Source: an uncultured Christensenellaceae bacterium (GTDB taxonomy: Bacteria; Bacillota; Clostridia; Christensenellales; Pumilibacteraceae). Taken from it: a stretch of DNA of 64,000 nt. The stretch is from positions 186,001 to 250,000 of the forward strand of contig CAJULQ010000001.1 in NCBI GenBank assembly GCA_910587595.1, in the 5' to 3' direction. The notes beneath the pieces were generated by a model that ran no database searches, was not told the DNA's origin, and worked only from the letters and a program-made list of their open reading frames with translations. Both the position numbers and the translations under genes were made by a program. Below, one piece after another: positions 32,783 to 40,836 of this stretch (positions are counted from its first letter, which is position 1; the number at the start of each line of letters is the position of its first letter).

Positions 32783-34600
32783 TCAGTTATTGCCGTCGTC
32801 AACGACTTCCGCGTCTTCCACCACGACGTTGTCCTCCGGACCCGCCGCGCCGGCATCGGCCGCGCCGCTTTCATACAGCTTGGTGAAGATACCGTTGGAA
32901 AGCTTTTGCAAGCTGTCCACCGCGTCTTGTATAGCCTCGAGCTCGTCGGTTTTCACCACTTCGCGCACGTTGGCCATTTCTCTTTCCAACTCGTCTTTGT
33001 CGGACGGCGTTACGGAAGAGCCGTTTTCTTTCAAGAATTTCTCGATGGAGAAGATGAGCGCGTCGGCATGGTTTTTGGCCTCTACCACTTCTTTGCGCTT
33101 GTTGTCTTCGTCGGCGAATTTTTCGGCGTCTTTGATCGCTTGTTGGATCTGCGCCTCGGTAAGGTTTGTAGACGCGGTGATGGTAACGCGTTGTTCCTTG
33201 CCCGTGCCTTTATCGCGCGCCGAAACGTGCACGATACCGTTGGCGTCGATATCGAACGTTACTTCGATCTGCGGAACGCCGCGCGGTGCGGGCGGAATGC
33301 CGCCCAATTCGAAACGGGCCAACGTTTTGTTGTGCGCCGCGATCTCGCGTTCGCCTTGCAACACGTGAATGTCAACGGACGGTTGGCCGTCGGTGGCCGT
33401 GGAGAACACTTGCGATTTCTTGGTGGGAATGGTGGTGTTGCGCGGGATCAGTTTGGTGAAGATACCGCCCACCGTTTCGATACCCAAACTAAGCGGCGTT
33501 ACGTCCAGCAAAAGAACGTCTTTCACTTCGCCCGCCAACACGCCGCCTTGGATAGCCGCGCCGATCGCCACGCATTCGTCGGGGTTGATGCCCTTGAACG
33601 GCTCTTTGCCGCTCAACTTGCGCACCGCTTCCACAACGGCGGGGATACGGGTGGAGCCGCCCACCAAAATAACTTTGTCGATATCGGACTCGTTGAAACC
33701 GGCGTCTGCCATGGCTTGCTTGGTGAGTTTCATGGTTTTTTCCACGAGCACTTGGGTAAGCGCCTCGAACTTACTGCGGGTAAGCTCGTATTCCATGTGC
33801 AACGGACCGGCCGCGCCCGACGTGATGAACGGCAAGCTTATCGTGGTTTTCTGCAACGTGGACAACTCGATCTTGGCCTTTTCGGCGGCTTCTTTGAGCC
33901 GTTGCATGGCCATGCGGTCTTTACTGAGATCGATACCGTTTTCGTTCTTGAACTGCTCTACGAGATAGTCCATGATCTTTTGGTCGAAGTCGTCGCCGCC
34001 CAAGCGGTTGTCGCCCGCCGTGGCGATAACTTCGAACACGCCGTCGCCGATCTCCAAAATGGAAATATCAAACGTGCCGCCGCCCAAGTCGAAAATGAAG
34101 ATCTTGTGGTTGTTGTCTTGCCCTTTGTCAAGACCGTACGCAAGCGCGGCCGACGTGGGCTCGTTGATGATACGCAATACGTCCAATCCGGCGATACGCC
34201 CCGCGTCTTTGGTGGCTTGGCGTTGCGCGTCGGTAAAGTAAGCCGGCACGGTGATGACCGCTTGCGTTACCTTCTCGCCCAAGTACGCCTCGGCGTCTTG
34301 CTTGAGCTTGGTAAGGATCATTGCCGAAAGTTCTTGGGGCGAAAAATCCTTGCGATCGATACGCACTTTGCGATCGGTGCCCATATCTCTCTTTATAGAG
34401 ATGATCGTGCGGTCGGGGTTGGCAACGGCTTGCCGTTTTGCCACCTGCCCCACAAGACGTTCGCCGTCTTTGGCAAAGCCGATGACCGACGGAGTGGTTC
34501 TGGAACCCTCCGCGTTGGGAATAACCACCGGTTCGCCGCCTTCGAGTACCGCAACGCACGAGTTGGTGGTACCGAGGTCGATGCCTATAATCTTACCCAT
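32783..34600 (-). CDS. dnaK: molecular chaperone DnaK (Hsp70)
   Basis: DnaK is the ATP-driven Hsp70. The 605 residues contain the ATPase domain with IGIDLGTTNSCVAVLEG, IFDLGGGTFDISIL and VILVGGSTRIPAV, the interdomain linker DVLLLDVTPLSLGIET, the substrate-binding domain, and an acidic tail ending in EDAEVVDDG. The whole reading frame is intact. It lies between grpE and dnaJ under HrcA control. Confidence 0.98.
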   Translation of the reverse strand: MGKIIGIDLGTTNSCVAVLEGGEPVVIPNAEGSRTTPSVIGFAKDGERLVGQVAKRQAVANPDRTIISIKRDMGTDRKVRIDRKDFSPQELSAMILTKLKQDAEAYLGEKVTQAVITVPAYFTDAQRQATKDAGRIAGLDVLRIINEPTSAALAYGLDKGQDNNHKIFIFDLGGGTFDISILEIGDGVFEVIATAGDNRLGGDDFDQKIMDYLVEQFKNENGIDLSKDRMAMQRLKEAAEKAKIELSTLQKTTISLPFITSGAAGPLHMEYELTRSKFEALTQVLVEKTMKLTKQAMADAGFNESDIDKVILVGGSTRIPAVVEAVRKLSGKEPFKGINPDECVAIGAAIQGGVLAGEVKDVLLLDVTPLSLGIETVGGIFTKLIPRNTTIPTKKSQVFSTATDGQPSVDIHVLQGEREIAAHNKTLARFELGGIPPAPRGVPQIEVTFDIDANGIVHVSARDKGTGKEQRVTITASTNLTEAQIQQAIKDAEKFADEDNKRKEVVEAKNHADALIFSIEKFLKENGSSVTPSDKDELEREMANVREVVKTDELEAIQDAVDSLQKLSNGIFTKLYESGAADAGAAGPEDNVVVEDAEVVDDGNN

Positions 34601-34643
34601 ATTCTTTATCCTCCAAAAAATTCTTTTTTACGTGATTTGTTTT

Positions 34644-35192
34644 TTATTTTGCCACCTTCACCACACTGTGGCGAATGATGCGGTCGCCCATACGGTATCC
34701 CTTTTGGAATACTTCCACTACCATGTTCACCTTGTCGGCGTCTTTCACCTTCACTTGCATGATCGCATTGTGTAGGTTGGGATCGAACTGTTCGCCCAAA
34801 GCGGGGATCTCGGTAACGCCGAACGACGCGAGCATTTCGTTGATCTGACGGTAGATCATTTTGACGCCCTCAGCCACCTTCTCGTCGGTGATCATGGAGA
34901 TGGCTTGTTTCATAACGTCCAAAACGGGCACCACCTTTTCGATCACCGCCACCATGCCGTCCTCTTTTTGCTTTTTATTGAGCTCGGCGTTGCGTTTGCG
35001 GTAGTTGTCAAAATCGGCTTGCATGCGGTTTACCAGATTGGAAAGTTCTTCGCTGCGGTTCTTTTCTTTCACCGCCACCGCTTGCGCCACCGTCAGTTGT
35101 TGGGCAAATGCCGCCAATTGTGCGTCTTGCCGCGCTTTCGCGTCTTCGGGACGTTCTTGCGCTACGGGCGTTTCTTTCTTTTCGTCTGCCAT
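34644..35192 (-). CDS. grpE: nucleotide exchange factor GrpE
   Basis: GrpE releases ADP from DnaK. The 182 residues have a charged N-terminal part, a long coiled coil (about 30-90), and the C-terminal beta domain with FDPNLHNAIMQVKV and EVFQKGYRMGDRIIRHSVVKV. ATG 35192 has AAGGAG five bases upstream. A GTG two codons earlier would overlap that ribosome site and the hrcA stop. Confidence 0.96.
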   Translation of the reverse strand: MADEKKETPVAQERPEDAKARQDAQLAAFAQQLTVAQAVAVKEKNRSEELSNLVNRMQADFDNYRKRNAELNKKQKEDGMVAVIEKVVPVLDVMKQAISMITDEKVAEGVKMIYRQINEMLASFGVTEIPALGEQFDPNLHNAIMQVKVKDADKVNMVVEVFQKGYRMGDRIIRHSVVKVAK

Positions 35193-35194
35193 GT

Positions 35195-36289
35195 TCACTC
35201 CTTATTTTCGTTCATTTCTTCGGCCGCGCGTTCCTCTTCCGCGCCGTCCGCGTCGGGATACTCTCCCGCGTGTTCGGGCAACAGATTGATCGTTTTGCCG
35301 ATATAGTCGAGAACGGATATAACTTTGGGATAATCCATGCGAATGGGACCGATAACGCCCGCTTGCCCGATGTTCACGCCGTTCACCGAATAGCTCGCCG
35401 TTACGATCGCGCACTCCGGCATGCCCTCGCGGATCTCGTTGTCCCGCCCTATCTTTATGGATAGGTTCATGTCGTCGTTGTTTTTAAGCACGGGCACCAA
35501 CTCTTCTTTGGCGTCTAACAATTCGAGCATGGCTTTGGCTTTTTGCAAATTGGCGTATTCGGGTTGCTCGAGTATTTTGGCACTGCCTTCGAGCACGATG
35601 TCGCTGATCATCTCTTCGTGGCTGTAACTGCGCAAGATCTTGAGAACGGTCTTAAAGACTTGTTCGTATTCCTTGCGCACCTTTTTGATCATGGCGTTGG
35701 GCTTTAATACGTCGCTGATAGTATGCCCCGAAAACACGCCGGTCATGAACTGCGCCGCGGTGGCGAAGTAGTCTTCGCTCACCCCCGCGTCCACGCTGAC
35801 CGTGGCGTCTTTGAGAATGCCCAAACTTGTCACGATGATCACGAGCGCCGTGGTTTCGGTCACTTTTACGATCTTAACGTTTTGAATGGTGGCGTCCGAT
35901 ATATCTTGCGCGTAGGCAACGCTTGTAAGGTTTGTGATCTCGGAAATCACTTTGGCGGTGCTTTTCAAGATATCGTCCAACTCGGTGATCTTGCGGTTGA
36001 AATACCGTTTCACCGTTTTCAGTTCCGCCCTCGTAAGCTTGCGCTTGGGCATCAGCCGTTCCACATACAGCCGATAGGCCTCGGCCGTGGGGATACGCCC
36101 CGCCGACGTATGCGGTTGCACCAAATATCCCATTTCTTCGAGCGCCGCCAACTCGTTGCGTATGGTGGCCGAAGAAAGCGCCGGCAAGTGGTGCTCTTTG
36201 ATCTCCGACGAAGATATGGGTTCGCACGAATTGATGTAGCTGTCCACTACCGCTTGCAATATTTTTTCTTTTCTGCCCGACAGACCCAA
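35195..36289 (-). CDS. hrcA: heat-inducible transcription repressor HrcA
   Basis: HrcA represses heat-shock operons by binding CIRCE. The 364 residues begin with a winged-helix domain (KEKILQAVVDSYINSCEP, ALSSATIRNELAALEEMGYL, HTSAGRIPTAEAYRLYV) followed by the GAF-like domain. A C-terminal motif resembles MDYPKVISVLDYI. There is no ATG at the N-terminus; TTG 36289 fits the family, with GGGAGG 12 bases upstream. ATT 36298 is a less likely option. It is the first gene of hrcA-grpE-dnaK-dnaJ. Confidence 0.95.
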   Translation of the reverse strand: MGLSGRKEKILQAVVDSYINSCEPISSSEIKEHHLPALSSATIRNELAALEEMGYLVQPHTSAGRIPTAEAYRLYVERLMPKRKLTRAELKTVKRYFNRKITELDDILKSTAKVISEITNLTSVAYAQDISDATIQNVKIVKVTETTALVIIVTSLGILKDATVSVDAGVSEDYFATAAQFMTGVFSGHTISDVLKPNAMIKKVRKEYEQVFKTVLKILRSYSHEEMISDIVLEGSAKILEQPEYANLQKAKAMLELLDAKEELVPVLKNNDDMNLSIKIGRDNEIREGMPECAIVTASYSVNGVNIGQAGVIGPIRMDYPKVISVLDYIGKTINLLPEHAGEYPDADGAEEERAAEEMNENKE

Positions 36290-36336
36290 ACGCGCAATGC
36301 ACCTCCCGCCGAATTAGCACTGCTTTTTGCCGACCG

Positions 36337-36363
36337 TTAGCAGTCCGCCCTATAGAGTGCTAA
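36337..36363. promoter_or_regulatory. CIRCE operator of the hrcA operon
   Basis: TTAGCAGTC, nine bases, then GAGTGCTAA matches the CIRCE consensus TTAGCACTC-N9-GAGTGCTAA with one changed base. It lies just downstream of the -10 element, where bound HrcA would block transcription. A third half-like sequence TTAGCACTG is at 36314-36322. Confidence 0.85.
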
Positions 36364-36367
36364 ATAT

Positions 36368-36397
36368 ACTATAGCACATACCCTCTCTTCGTGTCAA
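36368..36397 (-). promoter_or_regulatory. SigA promoter of the hrcA-grpE-dnaK-dnaJ operon
   Basis: TTGACA at 36397-36392 and TATAGT at 36373-36368 are 18 bases apart, with TGC before the -10. The CIRCE operator begins 5 bases downstream. Confidence 0.8.
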
Positions 36398-36435
36398 TTC
36401 TTTACAGGCTGTTTTTTGCAAATTTTTGTACGCTC

Positions 36436-37545
36436 TTACAGCAGTCGAACGATGACTTCGTTCATGGTGTAAAACGCTTTTTCCCCTAGCCGAATGCCGC
36501 CGGCGGTGTATTCGAGCAAGCCCGCAGCCAGCAACGGACGCAACGCGTCGCGCTTTTGCGCCGCCCAATCGCCGCCGCATAATCGGTCGAGCGCCGCAAA
36601 CGATATGCCGTCCGCCGTGCGCAGACCGAGCAATATATATTCTTCCAACGTGTCGGCCGCCGTTACCGTTTGCACCGTTTCGTTGCGCTCGCCGCGTATG
36701 TATGCGGCTATGTCCGACGTGTTGTAACTTCGGCAATGCCCGTTGTAAGAATGCGCGGCCGCGCCCACGCCCACATAGGGCGACAGCGTCCAATACTTGT
36801 AGTTGTGTCGGCAACGCTTGCGCGGACGGCAAAAGTTGCTCACCTCGTAGCGCTCGAAACCGAGCGCGCGCAAACGCCCCCATGCCACGTCGTACAGCTC
36901 GGCGGCATAGTCGCCGTTTACGGTAAACCCCGCGCGGTGCAAGGGCGTTCCCTCTTCCACCGTGAGCGCATACGCCGAAACGTGCGTAACGCCGCACGCC
37001 GCCAACGCGTTCACCGCGTGCGCTACGTCGGGCGCCGATTGGTGCGGCAGACCCAACATGAGATCGCAGTTGATATTCTGTATGCCGTGCGCTTTGGCGC
37101 GCGCCACCGCCGCCAAAGCTTGTTGCGCCGTGTGCCGCCGCCCCACGCTTGCCAATATCTCGTCGCAAAGCGACTGCACGCCCAAGCTCAAACGGTTGAC
37201 GCCGCTTTGGACGGCCTCGCGCAAAAACGCGTCCGAACAGCTTTCGGGGTTGGCCTCGCACGTGATCTCGCAGTCGGCCGAAAAACACGCGCGCGACCGC
37301 AACGTTTGCAATATCTCGGTTAGCGCGCCGCGCGGCAAAACGGAGGGCGTGCCGCCGCCGATAAACACCGTGTCAACATACGCGGGCGCCCGCTCGGTTA
37401 TTTCGCGGCAAAGCGCCGCCACGTATGCGCGCGCATCGAACTGCCCCACGCTCGAAACAAAATCGCAATAGGCGCACCTACCGTTGCAAAAGGGAATGTG
37501 CACGTACACGCCCGTATCCCGCTCGTTGTCCGCATGCCGTGGCAC
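36436..37545 (-). CDS. hemW: radical SAM family heme chaperone HemW
   Basis: HemW belongs to the HemN-like radical SAM family and is now described as a heme-transfer protein. The 369 residues have VHIPFCNGRCAYCDF near residue 17. The motif is CxxxCxxC followed by DF, not the extra cysteine of true coproporphyrinogen dehydrogenase (HemN), which supports HemW. FIGGGTPSVLP and LSLGVQSLCDEIL are also present. The start is GTG 37545, four bases after lepA. The lepA-hemW-hrcA-grpE-dnaK-dnaJ order is typical of Firmicutes. Confidence 0.92.
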   Translation of the reverse strand: MPRHADNERDTGVYVHIPFCNGRCAYCDFVSSVGQFDARAYVAALCREITERAPAYVDTVFIGGGTPSVLPRGALTEILQTLRSRACFSADCEITCEANPESCSDAFLREAVQSGVNRLSLGVQSLCDEILASVGRRHTAQQALAAVARAKAHGIQNINCDLMLGLPHQSAPDVAHAVNALAACGVTHVSAYALTVEEGTPLHRAGFTVNGDYAAELYDVAWGRLRALGFERYEVSNFCRPRKRCRHNYKYWTLSPYVGVGAAAHSYNGHCRSYNTSDIAAYIRGERNETVQTVTAADTLEEYILLGLRTADGISFAALDRLCGGDWAAQKRDALRPLLAAGLLEYTAGGIRLGEKAFYTMNEVIVRLL

Positions 37546-37549
37546 GGCT

Positions 37550-39358
37550 TTACTTGTCGTCCAGCTTGAGCACCGACATAAACGCCTCGCTGGGCACCTC
37601 CACCGATCCGACTTGCCGCATACGTTTTTTGCCCTCTTTCTGCTTTTCGAGCAATTTCTTTTTGCGCGTGATATCGCCGCCGTAACATTTGGCCAACACG
37701 TCTTTGCGCATGGCTTTTACCGTTTCGCGCGCGATCACCTTGTTGCCGATAGAGGCTTGAATGGGGATCTCGAACAGTTGGCGCGGGATGACCTCTTTGA
37801 GCTTTTCGGCAATGGAACGGCCGCGCGCATACGCCTTTTCGCGGTGCACGATGATACTGAGCGCGTCGCATATCTCGTTGTTGAGCAAGATATCCAATTT
37901 GACGAGGTCTTCGGCTTTATATCCCTTCACCTCGTAGTCCAAGCTGGCGTAACCGCGCGTGCGCGATTTCAAACTGTCGAAAAAGTCATACACGATCTCG
38001 TTAAGCGGGATCTCGTATTCCAACTGCACGCGCGCTTTGTCTAGATACACCATGTTGATATAGGTGCCGCGCTTGTCTTGGCACAGTTCCATGATAGACC
38101 CGATATATTCGGGCGGCGTGTAAATAAGCGCCTTTACGAAAGGCTCTTCTATGCGGTCGGTTTCGCCCGCGTTGGGCAGATTGCTCGGATTGGTAACGGT
38201 GAGCATTTCGCCGTCCGTTTTATACACGCGGTAGTTCACGCCCGGCGCGGTGGTGATCAGATCGAGGTTGAATTCGCGCTCCAACCGCTCTTGGATGATC
38301 TCCATATGCAACAGCCCCAAAAAGCCGCAACGAAAACCGAATCCCAACGCCACCGACACTTCGGGCTCGAAAAAGAGCGCCGCGTCGTTGAGCTTGAGTT
38401 TTTCGAGCGCGTCTTTCAGATCGTTGTATTTACTGCCGTCGGTGGAAAAGATGCCGCAATACACAACGGGTTGCACTTGCTTATAGCCGGGGCACGGCAA
38501 CGCCGCGGGACGCGCCGCGTCGGTCACGGTTTCGCCGGGGGCGGTGTCCGACACGTTTTTGATGCTGGCGCAGATATACCCAACGTCGCCCGCGCGCAAG
38601 CTTTCGCACGCGATCGGCTTTGGATTGAATATACCCACCTCGGTCACGTCGAATTCCTTGCCGCTGTGCATCATGCGTATTTTCACGCCCTCTCGCACAC
38701 AGCCGTCTATAATGCGCACCAAGCACACGGCGCCCTTGTAATTGTCGTAGTAGGAATCGAAAATGAGCGCTTTCAACGGCGCGCTCTCGTCGCCCGACGG
38801 CGGCGGCACGGCGGTAATAATCTTATCGAGCACCGCCTCTATGTTGCGCCCCTCTTTGGCCGAAACGAGCGGCGCGTCGTCGGCGGGCAGTCCGATCACG
38901 TCTTCTATTTCTTGCTTGGCCTCGTCGGGACGGGCGCTCGGCAGATCGATCTTGTTGATAACGGGTATGATCTCCAAATCGTTGTCTACCGCCAAATACA
39001 CGTTGGCCAACGTTTGCGCCTCCACCCCTTGGGTGGCGTCCACAATGAGCACCGCGCCTTCGCACGCCGCCAAAGAACGCGACACTTCGTAGGTAAAGTC
39101 CACGTGCCCCGGCGTGTCAATGAGGTTTAATTCATACGTTTCCCCGCCGTATACGTACGTCATGCGCACGGGCGTAAGCTTTATGGTGATGCCGCGCTCG
39201 CGCTCTATATCCATGCTGTCCAACATTTGATCGGTCAGTTCGCGCGAAGAAACGGTGCCCGTTCGCTCGATCAAACGGTCGGCCAACGTGGATTTGCCGT
39301 GGTCGATATGCGCAATGATACAAAAATTGCGAATGTGTTTTTGCCTATCGTGTGCCAT
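37550..39358 (-). CDS. lepA: elongation factor 4 (LepA)
   Basis: LepA is a ribosome-associated GTPase related to EF-G that influences initiation and ribosome biogenesis. The 602 residues show G1 (IAHIDHGKSTLADRLIE), the switch region DIERERGITIK, G3 (DTPGHVDFTYE), G4 (NKIDLP), EF-G-like domains II, III and V, and the LepA-specific C-terminal domain ending in KLDDK. No domain IV is present, as expected. Confidence 0.98.
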   Translation of the reverse strand: MAHDRQKHIRNFCIIAHIDHGKSTLADRLIERTGTVSSRELTDQMLDSMDIERERGITIKLTPVRMTYVYGGETYELNLIDTPGHVDFTYEVSRSLAACEGAVLIVDATQGVEAQTLANVYLAVDNDLEIIPVINKIDLPSARPDEAKQEIEDVIGLPADDAPLVSAKEGRNIEAVLDKIITAVPPPSGDESAPLKALIFDSYYDNYKGAVCLVRIIDGCVREGVKIRMMHSGKEFDVTEVGIFNPKPIACESLRAGDVGYICASIKNVSDTAPGETVTDAARPAALPCPGYKQVQPVVYCGIFSTDGSKYNDLKDALEKLKLNDAALFFEPEVSVALGFGFRCGFLGLLHMEIIQERLEREFNLDLITTAPGVNYRVYKTDGEMLTVTNPSNLPNAGETDRIEEPFVKALIYTPPEYIGSIMELCQDKRGTYINMVYLDKARVQLEYEIPLNEIVYDFFDSLKSRTRGYASLDYEVKGYKAEDLVKLDILLNNEICDALSIIVHREKAYARGRSIAEKLKEVIPRQLFEIPIQASIGNKVIARETVKAMRKDVLAKCYGGDITRKKKLLEKQKEGKKRMRQVGSVEVPSEAFMSVLKLDDK

Positions 39359-39390
39359 GTTTTGCCCTACTTACCGTTATTTTCTTTTGT

Positions 39391-39419
39391 ATTATAAGCG
39401 AAAACAGTGAAAATAGCAA
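39391..39419 (-). promoter_or_regulatory. SigA promoter of lepA-hemW
   Basis: TTGCTA at 39419-39414 and TATAAT at 39396-39391 are 17 bases apart. It is divergent from the promoter of the next operon. Confidence 0.75.
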
Positions 39420-39447
39420 ATAAAAACGGCCTTTTTATCATATTTGA

Positions 39448-39476
39448 TTGCGTACCATGAAAAAATATGGTATACT
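39448..39476 (+). promoter_or_regulatory. promoter of the GDPD-GtrA operon
   Basis: TTGCGT at 39448-39453 and TATACT at 39471-39476 are 17 bases apart, with TGG before the -10. Confidence 0.65.
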
Positions 39477-39514
39477 ATGGCTTAGGTTTTATTTCCAAAC
39501 AAACGGAGAACGGA

Positions 39515-40240
39515 ATGAATATAAAACAAACTCGTCTCTTCACCCGTCCGATCGCACACCGCGGTCTGCACACCGAAGAAGCGCCCGAAAATTCGCTCCT
39601 TGCCTTTCAAAAAGCCATGGAGAAAGATTTTCCCATAGAAATAGATATTCGCTGTATAGACGACGGCACCGTGATCGTTTTTCACGACGATACGCTGGGA
39701 AGGCTGACGGGCGCCGACGGCTACGCCTCCAATTTGCGCGCGCAAGATCTGCCGCGGTTGCATTTATTAGGCACCGAGCAAACCGTGCCCACGCTCGAAC
39801 AAGTGCTCGCATTGGTGAACGGACGCGTGCCGCTGCTTATCGAAACCAAAGTAACGGGCAAAGTGGGCCCGCTCGAAAGCAAGGCGATCGAACTATTGAA
39901 AGGATACAACGGCGAATTCGCCATGCAATCGTTCGATCCCTATTCCATGGAATATTTCCGCAAGCACGAACCCGACTTTTTGCGCGGTCAGCTATCTTCT
40001 TTGGCACCCGGCAACGGCTTGTCGCTATTTAAGCGCAACGCCCTCGCCCACTTGAAAGTAACGCGCATATCCGATCCGCACTTTATCTCTTACCGCTTTA
40101 ACGACCTACCCAACAAATACGTTACCAAAAAAGAACTGCCCACGCTTGCGTGGACGGTGCGTAGCAACGCCGATCACCAAAAGGTAAAGGCGCACTGCGA
40201 CAACATAATATTCGAGAGGTTTCTTCCCGAAAACGAATGA
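39515..40240 (+). CDS. glycerophosphodiester phosphodiesterase family protein
   Basis: The 241-residue protein is a GDPD TIM barrel that hydrolyses glycerophosphodiesters to glycerol-3-phosphate and alcohol. Catalytic residues appear in IAHRGLHTEEAPENS, IEIDIRCIDDGTVIVFHDD and LIETKV. There is no signal peptide, so the enzyme is probably cytoplasmic. ATG 39515 has CGGAGA upstream. It overlaps the GtrA gene by four bases (ATGA). The pairing suggests a role in envelope lipid or polymer metabolism, but that is inference. Confidence 0.9.
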   Translation: MNIKQTRLFTRPIAHRGLHTEEAPENSLLAFQKAMEKDFPIEIDIRCIDDGTVIVFHDDTLGRLTGADGYASNLRAQDLPRLHLLGTEQTVPTLEQVLALVNGRVPLLIETKVTGKVGPLESKAIELLKGYNGEFAMQSFDPYSMEYFRKHEPDFLRGQLSSLAPGNGLSLFKRNALAHLKVTRISDPHFISYRFNDLPNKYVTKKELPTLAWTVRSNADHQKVKAHCDNIIFERFLPENE

Positions 40241-40770
40241 AAGAGTTTTTCCAAGCGCTCAAAAGTAAACGCGTGCGGCGAGAGTACGCAAAGTCGATCG
40301 TAGTGGGCATGGCGTCCACCGTGCTCGACTTTCTCATCACCGCGCTTATTCTGTACATGGCGGGTCACGAATACTACGCCGGTTTTTTTGGTGTGTTCAC
40401 GGGCAAACTGAAAGCGGGCGTTACCTACTCCACCCCTATGTCTATTTACGTGACCGCCACGGTGCTCAGCTTTATCGTTTCCATACTGTTTAATTATATC
40501 ATGAGCATCTTTTTCGTGTACGAATACGGCAACGTGGGCAAAAACGCCAAAGGTTTTACAAAGTTTGCCGTGTTCGCGCTCATCGGCCTTACCATTACCA
40601 CCGTGGGCAGTGTGATATGTTCGCAAGTATTCGGCCTTTCGGGCAGCAACGTGTGGTGGATTAAAATAACCATTGCCGTGGTGGTATTCATTTTCAACTT
40701 CTTTACGCGCAAATACTTTGTGTTCAACATTGCGCTGATACGCGACGACGAGCACACCATAAAACTGTAG
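40237..40770 (+). CDS. GtrA family membrane protein
   Basis: The 177 residues have four predicted membrane helices typical of GtrA-like proteins, near 22-42, 66-94, 105-130 and 140-160, starting with YAKSIVVGMASTVLDFLITA. The family is linked to moving or supporting undecaprenyl-phosphate-linked sugars for surface polymers. It is translationally coupled to the preceding phosphodiesterase. The exact role cannot be read from the sequence. Confidence 0.85.
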   Translation: MKEFFQALKSKRVRREYAKSIVVGMASTVLDFLITALILYMAGHEYYAGFFGVFTGKLKAGVTYSTPMSIYVTATVLSFIVSILFNYIMSIFFVYEYGNVGKNAKGFTKFAVFALIGLTITTVGSVICSQVFGLSGSNVWWIKITIAVVVFIFNFFTRKYFVFNIALIRDDEHTIKL

Positions 40771-40790
40771 TTCTCTTTTTTAGGATACGA

Positions 40791-40826
40791 AAAAAGCGAC
40801 GCGGCCACACGGCAACGTCGCTTTTT
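40791..40826 (+). terminator. bidirectional terminator between GtrA and the ABC permease
   Basis: The arms AAAAAGCGACG and CGTCGCTTTTT give an 11-bp stem with A-rich and T-rich flanks on both sides, suited to stop both convergent operons. Confidence 0.85.
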
Positions 40827-40836
40827 GTTTATGCCG

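Noticed and set aside
31670..34678. 1002-codon open frame on the plus strand
   Set aside because: It runs antisense to dnaJ and dnaK, has no ribosome site or recognisable domain, and arises from GC-rich third positions on the other strand.
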